Shown one piece after another: positions 9,940-20,110 of a stretch of 64,000 bases of DNA. Every line of letters starts with the position of its first letter. Position 1 is the first letter of the stretch. The notes under the pieces were generated by a model that did no database searches, was not told where the DNA came from, and saw only the letters and a program-made list of their open reading frames with translations. The translations under genes and the position numbers were made by a program. Source of the stretch: Rhyzopertha dominica (taxonomy: Eukaryota > Arthropoda > Insecta > Coleoptera > Bostrichidae); contig QCXZ01000075.1 in the NCBI GenBank assembly GCA_025024175.1, positions 7,502,001 to 7,566,000 on the forward strand. Direction: 5' to 3'.

Positions 9940-12434
9940 ATGTTAACTAAATTACTTACTACGTTATGTATCTTATCGGTTATACTGCACCACGTAAGTC
10001 TTATTATATGAGCTGGTGAAATTGGGAAAATATACATTTATGGTTGGTAAATGTTATATAAGGTATTTTATAGCTGCATGTTCTAAAAATATTTTTCTAA
10101 CTTAAACTTTAATTTTTTATCGAATTGTATTCTTCGTGGTTAGATTAGAGTATAATTCCATTTCAACGAGTTATTTGGCTATGGTCGTGCCGTCCCTTTC
10201 TTAATGATGACCGAAATTGTTTCCTTTTTACCATTGCTACTAACGACTTACCGAAAATGTTAGTGAAGAGGAGTGCCGACCGCTCAGCAAACTGTGATTG
10301 TCGCCACACCACGCTACACTACTACTGCGTTGTACACGATTATTCTCACGTGTATCGCAATTTCTGACAATGAGCCGTGAACATAAGAACATTAAGAAAA
10401 CACCACACACATATAGCTGATTTTGCACTTGCAATACTCAATATTTGACTGGAGTAAAAATTACAGGACTGAATACTTCAGCTGCTCTATTAAACTTTAT
10501 AATCCAAGTTCGTTGTTACGATCGGTGTATAACAAAAAGCAAANNAAAGTTGAGATTTTTCAAAATGCGTATCTAAAATTGTGAAATCAGAATNTTTGTG
10601 NTNTTTTTTTCTAATTGCCAATAAAATTCTTGCACAGAGAGATAGAGTATGGTGTTTGTATAAGTTCTTGGCAATACACTAAAAAATAAACTGTATAGTG
10701 GTAACTAAGCGGAAGCTAATTGAGGAAGATGCAACAAATCGAGAAAAATATTCGTTTTATATTGAAAGAGCGAAAACAAGTTAATCGCATCTCTCTAGAA
10801 ATAAAAAGGCTTTTCCAAATTTGTTAAAATACAACACGGCGCCCACAAAAAACTGGTGAAGAACTGATATATGTATGACAATAGTCTAAAACAGTGCTCT
10901 AATAATGTACCTATTCATCAAAAAGTTTCCAAACAAAAAATATATTTTCACTAATATATCAACAGAACGAAAATGACCACAAGTACTTTGAAGTTATAAC
11001 GAGACCCCTAGATAGCTAGACTCTAATTACATCCAAATCCAACGGATGGGAAGTATTGTATCGCGAAAAAAATTTTCAAAAATTTTTATTTGCTCATTTG
11101 CTTTAAAATTGTCAAAAGCGCAAAAAACAAAATTTGAGCAAAAAACATTTTCTTCTCTGTGTGTCTGTATATCTCTGTGTCTGTGGTTTTGTTTGTGGAC
11201 ACGATAACTTTCGAAAGAAAGATATGAACTTGAAATTTGTCAAACGTATAAATCTCAACTACCCAAAGCGACCTATTGTTTGTGGGGTAAGTAGAGTATC
11301 GGGAAGGCGGCGAAATTGGGGGGTTACTACCCTTGTTGCAAATTTTTATTGTTTTATTTTTTTTTTCGTTTTAGTATGTGATTAGTAGTATAACTGCGAG
11401 TATTATTTGTTCTTATAAATTTCCGGTGCAGCGAAAACAGAAGATATTAGCAAAAAAGCGTCACTTAAAGAATACGGTTTTTCCTAAATATCTCCGAATA
11501 TATTTAATATATTCAAAAAATGATAATACTATCAGATAGGAAATAAAATTTCTCACATAAAGTGTGATTAGAAAATTTATTCAAAATTTTGACATTTTCG
11601 AAATATTTCCAAAAAACCTATTTTGGACCCCGCCCGTACGATTTTATTAAATTTTGGTATTATATAGGAAATCAAATTTCTGTACAGAAAGCACTCTTGT
11701 AATTTTTTTTTGTTAAGTTAATAATTTTCGAATTATTTGGAAAAAACAGATTTTAAAATTTATATTTTTTTGATAATGTCACGAGGACCATTTGTCTTAA
11801 AACAAATGTGTAGAGAGAAAAAAATGCTGAAAACATGATTGCTAATCGTATAGTATAAGAAATAATAAATGTCATTTTGACAATGGATGTGGAAGTATTG
11901 ATTCAATTTGCAGCGGCTTCTTAGACATACTGTATATAATTTTGGCACCAGCCCTCTGCCAGTATAAATACAACCACCTAAAATAGAATGTGCTGCACAT
12001 TTTACAAGTTGTTGGCATAATGATCATATTAAGAACCGCTTTGCTGTTTTCTTTCAAAGCGTTGAAATTGTTTGCTTTTGTCGTCATTCTTTCAAGAACC
12101 AGTTTTTGATTATTAATATCTCACAGCAACGCTATTTCAAACAACTGAATCAAAAAAAAGTCAGAAAACAATGGTCAAACACCCAATTTTAACTATTTGA
12201 AGTAATTCCAAGCCATTTATTTGTCTAATCAATTATTTAACGAAGATTTCGGGTACCCCTAACTGGCAATTCATTGAGTTTGTAGAGGGTTACTGCAGAG
12301 ATCCACCTACGCACACGTGTGTGTGCTCTCCACCAACAGAGCTTTACTGTTTGCACTATGTTCTAATGCTACCAGTGCAAGTTTGCAAAGCACAACAAGT
12401 GGTGCTTGCAAATTGTACGAAAATAGAAGGATAA
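9940..12434 (+). CDS. Gene C: small secreted six-cysteine peptide, two exons
   Basis: Exon 1 is 9940-9993 and exon 2 is 12246-12434, encoding 62 residues that start ISGTPNWQ. Cysteine spacing is 7, 1, 7, 11, 9; small in-frame deletions separate it from A and B. The last base of exon 1 is C instead of G (CAC before GTAAGT), which changes the final signal-peptide residue to His and weakens the donor. The downstream TTTCAG seen in A and B is TTTCGG here, which supports AAG before ATT as the true acceptor. The 2252-bp intron holds a repeat of about 0.9 kb. The frame is intact, so the gene is probably functional if splicing tolerates the donor change. Confidence 0.68.
11027..11926 (+). repeat. Dispersed 0.9-kb repeat, copy 1 (in the gene C intron)
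   Basis: Same sequence as 38060-38885 (direct) and 27345-28200 (inverted). The near-terminal motifs CCAACGGAT-GGAAGTATTG (left) and GGATGTGGAAGTATTGATTC (right) resemble each other in direct orientation. The middle holds CGATAACTTTCGAAAG, CCCAAAGCGACCTATTGTTTG and AT-rich blocks. A frame at 11134-11385 is not preserved as protein among copies. The mobile class is unknown. Confidence 0.6.
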
Positions 12435-13024
12435 ACGCAAGACCTGCAGATTTCAAGATTTTATTGAATATCTATCATACAAGTTAAAATAAAATCATTA
12501 TATATACCTATTTTTGTTTGTTGTTTGTTCTTTATATGCTCTGTTAAACCTACTCATTTCACGCACCCTGGTGAAGCACATTATATAAATAAATGCACTA
12601 GGTTCTTCTAGAAAAGTTTTTTCGAAAGTAACAAAGAAAGCACCAGAAGACATCTCCAAGTTCGTTAATAAACACAGGCCTAAATAACGAATTTAATGTG
12701 AATTTAACATTTCTAAATTTTAGAAGAACTTCTTAGGTGTTTTTAACTGACTTTCTATACTTTTTGGCGTCCTACCTTAAATCTGAATTTGAGCTTTGTT
12801 GCTTTCCGTTCTCAACAGTTTAGTCACAATTCGACTTTGTTGGATATTACGAAACGCTCTAACTCTACAGTATAAGTGAAAAGTAAAAAGCTTCTACAAT
12901 ACTCTGCAAACTTTGATGAAAGATTCTAGATTATACAAAAGTTTTATGTGTGGATTAGCTTATATTTCTTTTCCTTCCTTTCTTTAAACCTCTTTATCTG
13001 CCTTTTTTTCCCTATGCACCGTTT

Positions 13025-13563
13025 TCAGGCTTTTCCTATGAAGTGACAAACAGTCATATTGACATTCCGCCGTTTTTCCATAACTCTTATATCTTGGTGA
13101 AACGCTCACCTTGTTCCTCACTGACAGCGCCCAAGTTATCCGGAAAGTATTCTAAATGACAAAAGCGCAAAAAGTTAATCATTAGGCTCATTAAGCATTT
13201 CAATTTTTTTTTGAATCTATTCAGAATCTTGGCAACAATAGTTTTATAGTCTCGATCTTCTTTGTTGCCACTTCTTTAAAAGCAACCCAAGCTTCTTTTT
13301 CATTTACTGTCATATGTAATTCAAACTGGGGATCAAACTTCATTCTTCTGATATCAATGACCCAATAAGACACGTTTCAACTTTGCTTCAGACAAATATA
13401 GAAATTTTTCCGATATAATTGAAACATTGGCCATCTTTAAGGTAAGGTTTTCACAAATTTCTTCATATTGCCTAATTTTAAGTGCAATGGAGGTAGCAGA
13501 ATGTTTTCTGGATCTACCAGATGCTTCCGCAAAACGTTCTTTTCTCCGAGCTACAAAATTTTC
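13025..13563 (-). pseudogene. Relic of a transposon-associated arthropod protein
   Basis: The minus strand encodes, in broken frames, ARRKERFAEASGRSRKHSAT, then SEKFLYLSEAKLKRVLLGH, then FDPQFELHMTVNEKEAWVAF, then PDNLGAVSEEQGERF and HQDIRVMEKR. From memory this order (SEAKLK, EKEAWVAFK, FPxNLGAVSEEQGERFHQDI) matches a protein found in many copies in arthropod genomes and probably carried by a DNA transposon. At least two stops and a one-base frameshift near 13100 make it non-functional. The family assignment is recall only. Confidence 0.5.
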
Positions 13564-14038
13564 TTATTGACCATTTTTTTTTATTATAGCAATGCTGATC
13601 TCGTGCACTACTGTCCCATTCACAGAGGAATCATGGAAATTTAGTAAAGCCACCTTGCTGGCAAAGAAGCATACACGAAATCACATCATAATCACCACAT
13701 AATCGTCTAACCTACACAAAAAATTTATTTCATCTAAAACTACATTGAGGTTTTGTAACTTTCCTTCATATGTACAGAAATGGCAAAAAATCGTTTCTTT
13801 CTCCAAAAAATTGCAATTCAATGTTGGTGTAAAACAAGCTCATTATGATCTACGTTTATTTCTTAATAAATTTTGTTTGAACATTTTCTTTGTAGCTGCC
13901 ATGACAACGACAACAGGAGGGATAGAAAGTAGAAATCTAGATGGCAATGCCATCTGTTACACTGACATGATGACAAGCCACCTAGCTGCCTTAACGGGTA
14001 CTACTTCCTAAAGGAAGTGACATGTAGCCTTTAATATA

Positions 14039-15349
14039 CGAGGCATGTTTTTTAAGTAAGTACCGTTTTGTGATTCCGTCGCCGCAGCGCTACGGTCGGC
14101 GTTCCGCGCATGCGCGCTGGTTACCTACATCTCTAGTCTACGCACTGACGCCATTACAGTTTGATTTTTCATTGTATACGTTGTTTACTGAGTGTTTAAG
14201 ATGCCTCCGACAATCGTGAGTCCCGCCGATTGTGAAGTACGGGCTGTTATACGATTTCTTAGTGCTAAAGGCGTAAAACCGATCGATATTCATCGTGAGA
14301 TCTGTGAAGTTTACGGACAAAACATTATGAGTGATGGAATGGTAAGGAAATGGGTGAGAGCATTTAAAGATGGCCGCACAAATGTGCATGATGAAGAACG
14401 GAGTGGGCGTCCTTCGGTCGTTAATGAAGATTTGGTGCAGAAAGTGAACGAAAAGGTGAGAGAAAACAGACGCTTTACAATTTCATCATTGTGCGACTGC
14501 TTTCCTCAATATTCTCGTAGTGCTTTGTATCGCATTCTGACCGAGAACTTGAATTACCGGAAATTGTGTTCACGTTGGGTTCCGAAAATGTTGACGGATT
14601 TGCACAAAACTCAACGTTTAGGCAGTGCATTGACTTTCCTTGAGCGGTGCCACAATGAAGGTGAAAACTTTTTAGACCAAATTGTTACTGGTGACGAAAC
14701 ATGGGTGGCCTACGTCACACCAGAATCGAAACAATCCATGGAATGGCGACATTCATCATCACCCAAAAAAGTGAAGTTTAAGCAAACAATTTCTGCCCGG
14801 AAAATCATGTGCAGTTTTTTGGGACCGAAAAGGAGTATTGCCTCGTAATTAAACAATCAATGCAGCGTCTTATTGTAAGACATTGAACAATCTGCGTCGT
14901 GCAATCCAGAACAAAAGACGTGGCAAGTTGAGTAAGGGTATCGTTTTGCTGAATGACAATGCCAGTCCACATGTGGCTAATCGGACCAAAGATCTCATCA
15001 AATCTTTTAAATGGGAAACTCTAGATCATCCTCCATACAGCCCTGATCTGGCGCCCAGCGACTACCATTTGTTCCTGCACTTGAAGAAACACCTGGGTGT
15101 TCAGCGTCTTCAAGACGAAAACGAAGTCGAAACATTTGTGATACAGTGGTTAACAAGTCAGGCGGCAGAATTTTATGAGGAGGGTATTCAAAAACTGGTG
15201 CCACGTTATGACAAGTGCCTCAATATTCACGGAAATTATGTAGAAAAGTAGATTAAGGTACAGGCTTTCATGTAAGATAAAATTATTGCGATATCTTTAC
15301 ACGTCTTTTTTTAATTCCAAAACGGTACTTACTTAAAAAACATGCCTCG
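14039..15349 (+). mobile_element. Mariner transposon, 1311 bp, complete ends
   Basis: Perfect 32-bp terminal inverted repeats (14039-14070 and 15318-15349) begin CGAGGCATGTTTTTTAAG and are flanked by a TA duplication (14037-14038 and 15350-15351). The size is typical of mariner. It inserted into a palindromic MITE, so it is younger than that copy. Confidence 0.93.
14201..15251 (+). pseudogene. Mariner transposase (DD34D), interrupted
   Basis: The N-terminal part (ATG at 14201, frame open to 14848) holds the paired helix-turn-helix DNA-binding region ending in ERSGRPS and the first catalytic aspartate in VTGDETW. The C-terminal part (14883-15251) holds LLNDNASPH and YSPDLAPSDYHLF, with 34 residues between the second and third catalytic aspartates. 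A deletion of the usual DFLPxG region and a frame change around 14815-14880 separate the two halves. All three catalytic aspartates survive, but one continuous transposase cannot be made. A recent, single-lesion death is likely. Confidence 0.85.
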
Positions 15350-16121
15350 TACATATAGGCAAAACCAGTTCTATGCCATGCTGTCTGCGTTAGACCTTAA
15401 CTGCACTGATAAGCTATAATAATAGCGAAATAGATCTATATGCAATTGGTTGCGGAGTAGACAGCATAGCATAGACATGCATTTTAGGAAGGATAGAAGT
15501 TTCAAATTTTCAAAGTGGTATAATTCAAGTATGGTTTAACAGAATTTAACGAATGATGGCTACTTTTAAAGTGAATATTATGGTTTTAATATAATCATAA
15601 ATAACATATAATTTATTAATTTTTATAGCTTATTAATCAAGAAAAATTAAACTGAAAACCGGAGGTCGATATCTTTTTTTGTTTCTTAGTAAGTTATAGT
15701 GAAAAGACTGCGAACCCGTCCTGTTCTTTCACCAATGGTGATGAATAATTTTTTAACTGTATTAGAGCACTTATATTATGTGGTTCCCGGTAAGTCAACA
15801 TGTTCATGGTGTAACTTACTTACCAATTTTATACTATGTATTACAGCCTGAAGATAGCCGTTTAATTTAACTTGCTTCAGCCAAAACACAATAAAAAACG
15901 AGTTTAGACGGGTGTTATCATTCACACACGATTAATTGGCTTAATTAATCTCCAATTGCCAAGAAAAGCGCAAATCGAAAATCACAGGCCAAACATATCA
16001 TTAATTTAGAATATTAATAAAATCCTTGCCTTGGTGATTACTAACTCTATAAGCCTCGTGCAGTAAATCGAATATTACTCAGTGCTCCTTGCACAATGTA
16101 CTATATTTACCTTAATGCGCA

Positions 16122-16172
16122 ATTGTTTCCATTTCACAATTAAGCTGGACTGATTGCTAATGGTCTTATAAA
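16122..16172 (+). promoter_or_regulatory. Core promoter of gene D
   Basis: ATTGTTTCCA at 16122-16131, a 35-bp gap, a good TATA box (TATAAA, 16167-16172), and 55 bp from the box to the ATG. Confidence 0.55.
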
Positions 16173-16221
16173 TGCAGCAACGGTAGTAAGTAATTTTTAA
16201 TACAAAAACGCAGATAAAAAC

Positions 16222-19200
16222 ATGCTTGGGAAGCTTGTCGTCTTTCTAATTGTTAGTACTTGGTACTTCAACCAGGTATGTACTATCACTTTTTCTTGTA
16301 TTGTGTCCAGCGTGTGTTTGTTGTACTCTGTAAGGCCGAGTTTAGCAGATACAAAATAATAGTGAAACAAAAGCTAATATAATTATTAAACTTGCAACTG
16401 ATAGCGTAAATATTAAACAGGAGGATCAAGTTCGACTGTTTACACTCTCACAATTTTATTACGTCCGAATAAGCTGTAATGAAATACAGTGATGGGCGCA
16501 TGGAATACGCCATGTAGATTATCTACGCGTAAAATATGTAATATTCCACTATATACTGTAGAAAATAGCACTGTGCAGATAAACAGAAATTCAGAAATAT
16601 TTATTTTTTTAATGGTGTTATTCAATATCAGTATTGCTCAAAACGCCTCAAATGTCAATATTATTTTATTATTATTTTTTATTATTTGTGGTTAATAAGT
16701 TAACCAGACAAATGCCTAAACAACTTCGGAGCCCTCAGGTCAAATGGACTCCCCAATGACTGAAAACTGTGATTCTATTGCCTTTCTTTCTGTAATCAGC
16801 AATCTTTTTAATCGCAGGCAAATAGTAAATAGTTAAAAGGTTATACTGACAGGGTATACAAGTAGTTCTCATTACTGAATTGAGTATATTTATCTAAGGC
16901 AGCAAATAGCAAGTGATATTTAGTTATAGTAAAAAAGCCAACAAAACAAGGAAATTAAAAACAACATAATTTCCATTTAGTTTTTGCGCGTACTTAATAC
17001 ATTTTTGACATGGTCGGTTTGTATTTTCTACTCAAAATCCACTCCAAAGTGCTTTATCTACATTTTCTACGCGTGTAACGTAGAAAATTATAATTTACGC
17101 GTAAACACCCATCACTGATAAAATAACTATAATTGTAAGTAAGAATTTAGATGGCAATGCCATCTGTCATCTGTCATCTGACATGATGACAAAGCCAGCT
17201 AGCTGCCTTAACGGGTACTACTTCCTAAAGGAAGTGACATGTAGCCTGACAAATTGACATGCAACTGCATACTTCAATTTGACAGCAGGCCCCCACAGTT
17301 CTTTTTGCTAGCGGGCAAAAGCAGACATACATTAAAATGTATGCCTATGCTGTGCTGTCTTTACCTCAACCAACTGCAGATAGATCTATTTCGCTGTCAT
17401 TACAGCTCATTAGTGCAGTTTAGGTCTAGTGCAGACAGCAGGGCATAGAATTGGTTTTGCCTATATACCAAAGCAATGGTATGACGTAAGTATGCAGCTG
17501 CATGCCAATTTGTCAGGCTACAGGTCATTTCCTTTAGGAAGTAGTACCCATTAAAGCAGCTAGGTGGCTTTGTCATCATGTCAATGTAATGCTGACAGAT
17601 GGCATTGCCATCTAAATTCTTAGTTAAATATAACTTATATATAAGGAAATACAAGATACGTAACTAAGCATTTGGTGCACATAGGCGATATGAGCAGCAC
17701 GTTCCTAGAAAGTAGCCATCTTGTGAAAGCAAACTTTTGTTTAAATCGTTTGAAGGTAGTTTAGCGTTTCACAATGTAGGTAGCTGATAGCTGTTGACGT
17801 AGAACTGTTTTTGGTACCGTAATTTTGTAAAAATGATAATTTGTGGCGTCGTTGGTTGTCTGGCAACATACTGAAAGGATGGTATTTCCGTAAATTTATA
17901 TAGCTTACCGCCTATAATTTACAATTAGTATGACAGAACCAGATATATTTCCAGGAGAAGACGAACAACTTGGNCATTGCGAATAAATAGCCTTAATTAT
18001 GCCAAGGACACTACATAATAATCGGGAATAATTAGCTAAAAAGGTAGCCAATAATTATGGGTTCACAAAAGAAACGTTGGTTTACATGACATGTGGATTC
18101 TACATTATGGCCGCCTTCCGTAGCAGTTAGCGTACCACATACTAGCGATCTCACAGATACCATCTATACCGAAACTTACCAAAAACCAACGGTTGCCACT
18201 TTAACGGAGCAAATTTTGCCCAATATTATGTAACATTAAAAGGCTTTACCAAACAACCAGTGGTGAAGCATGGTTTTCTGTGCTTCCGCAAGTAAAAATT
18301 GTTATAAAATTCTGTTCCCTTAGTGTTAGATAGCCATCATTTGTTTATGTAGAAAAGCTACTGTTTTAGGAGTGCTGGAGTGTAAATAAAGGTGTTCAAT
18401 TAAAAAGTCAGCAATTCGCTTGTGATCTATTGTGGACCTGTTATGAGTAACCTTCGAGCATATGTTCCCGAAGCTTCTGGAACTTTCTACGGGCATATGG
18501 GTGGTCGCGATGTGATGGGCCAAAATTCATGACTAGATTCCTGACGTGTATATATTGCGATTTAGCAACATCACCTTAGTCCAAAAGTTGATACTTCCAG
18601 AGATACAGAGTGTTAAGTGCAAAATATATATTTTTTATTTACTTCATAATAAATGCTCATATGGAAATGAAACTTCTTTTACACAAAAATTGGTAGTCGC
18701 TATCTTCCACCGTTCTCGTAAAAATTGGCATTGAAAATTGCAATATCTTTGCATTCAATTACAGAGCGGCAAAAATTTTCAAGAAGGCTTATGTTAAAAT
18801 CCAATTTTGACATTTTCCACTTATCTTAGTGCTGTCAGTAATATTACACTATTATTCGTGTCTTATTAAAAGCATTCTTTACTTTATGATCTAAATCGTA
18901 CTGTGAGATAACATGCCACGCAATAATATTCTCAAATGGAGAAATGCGCGATATGGTTTGTTTTGTTCTGTTTCCTGTAATTGGGTGAATTCACCTGTTG
19001 CAAATGAATGAATTATTATTATTATTCTGTTATTGTCGTTTATCGAAATTCGATTTTACAGTCCCATAAGTCTTTATACGCTCTACCTTATAGGCAAATT
19101 CGCCTTTTCTCACGACAAAAGGCTCGGAAATGTCTATTTTTAAAAGTAAGGTATTAAACGCGCTATTATATCCATTTAAAAGTTGAGTAATTCAAGAAAA

Positions 19201-19751
19201 TATTTCCCTTGCTCCGCATTGTATCTAGTCCAAGATGCATTTATTTTAATAGGCGGCTGTTTTTCAACTTGAGCTTGTATTCACTCAGTTTGATTATTTC
19301 TAAACAAAAGCGACCGTCTGCAGTAGGTAAAGAATTTACATATAGGTAACGGGCATTTGGATGTACTAATAGTTTTGCTAAGTGGAATTATGTCAAAGTC
19401 ATTAGCGAACTGTTGACTTTTTTTATAAACACCCTTTATGTGACTAATGAAAGCTGACCAGTTTAGATAAATGTAGTTGACTATACAACAGTATTCCTAG
19501 AGGTTTTTCTTTCGCTCTTTTAGTATTACGATTTCTGAATGTGTTTGCCGTTATTAATGACATTCATCTTCAAGGTTGCAGGTTTTCAGAAGGCCGATTA
19601 TGTGGAAGGCCTGTGCAGTAACTCTATTTGGGAATTTTGCGCGTGTGGGACAGGCGCAACACTGTATTGTAAATACCAGACAGATGCCGCCCCAGCGCAA
19701 GTATGCTTGGTGTCACTACAACTAACGGAGTTACCTGCATATTGCTACTGA
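16222..19751 (+). CDS. Gene D: small secreted six-cysteine peptide, two exons
   Basis: Exon 1 is 16222-16275 (signal peptide MLGKLVVFLIVSTWYFNQ, donor GTATGT). Exon 2 is 19590-19751, entered after TTTTCAG, with 53 residues starting KADYVEGLC. Phase 0, as in the other members. Cysteine spacing is 7, 1, 7, 11, 12. The mature peptide has the shortest N-terminal lead (8 residues before the first cysteine) and ends one residue after the last cysteine. The 3314-bp intron carries a hAT-like MITE and a palindromic element. AATAAA lies at 19865-19870. The peptide is only distantly similar to genes A-C outside the cysteines. Function unknown. Confidence 0.7.
16487..17117. mobile_element. hAT-like MITE, copy 1 (631 bp, gene D intron)
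   Basis: The ends are inverted: CAGTGATGGGCGC left and ACACCCATCACTG right, both followed inward by TCTACGCGTAAA-type blocks. The flanking 8 bp are ATGAAATA and ATAAAATA (7 of 8 match), as expected for hAT target duplication. No transposase. Confidence 0.75.
17140..17622. mobile_element. Double-palindrome element, fullest copy (gene D intron)
   Basis: The core palindrome (17338-17470, TATGCTGTGCTGTCTTTACC to GTGCAGACAGCAGGGCATAG) is embedded between long inverted arms. The arms begin TAAGAATTTAGATGGCAATG, pass through TACTTCCTAAAGGAAGTGAC, and end CCATCTAAATTCTTA. The fold therefore has two nested levels. No gene. Confidence 0.65.
17623..19589 (+). other. Rest of gene D intron
   Basis: AT-rich intron sequence with no recognisable coding segment, RNA gene or transposon end. 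Short frames at 18326-18523 and 18546-18734 look like chance. Confidence 0.4.
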
Positions 19752-19929
19752 CAAAAATACGTGAACTCTTGGAAACTAAAATACATATACAACGTGATGT
19801 AAAATTAATTTAATTAGGATGGTAACGTGGAAAGTCGAAATGATTTTGTACAACTTACAAGGATAATAAACTGTCGTCAGTGTTGCAATTATGTTACTTC
19901 ACTCTTACATCTTATCAAGCTAATTGTAA

Positions 19930-20110
19930 CTATCAATAGTTTTAAAGGGGCTATCTAGCACTGCGATGCGATGTGAGCTTTCACTGAATACGCTTGCATG
20001 TAGTGTACTGGCTTACTATTAATCTAGCGGATGATGTAACTGAACGTTTTTGGTAGTTTTAGAGAGGATACCGAGCACTGCGATGTATTCTGTGCTCATT
20101 CGCTATGTAT
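19930..20110. repeat. Diverged 60-bp duplication
   Basis: TAGTTTTAAAGGGGCTATCTAGCACTGCGATG (about 19938-19970) recurs in altered form about 115 bp later as TAGTTTTAGAGAGGATACCGAGCACTGCGATG. Both are followed by a TCTGTGCT/TGTGAGCT-like and CTGAATACGC/TTCGCTATG-like stretch. Confidence 0.4.

Larger units (their letters stand above)
13925..15482 (+). mobile_element. Double-palindrome element, copy split by a mariner
   Basis: The left part (13925-14036) carries CTAGATGGCAATGCCATCTG, TGACATGATGACAAGCC and CTACTTCCTAAAGGAAGTGA. The right part (15352-15482) carries the TCTATGCCATGCTGTCTGCG palindrome. The two parts are interrupted by the mariner at 14039-15349. Confidence 0.6.

Noticed and set aside
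11134..11385. 83-codon frame in the 0.9-kb repeat
   Set aside because: Not kept open in the copies at 27345 and 38060.
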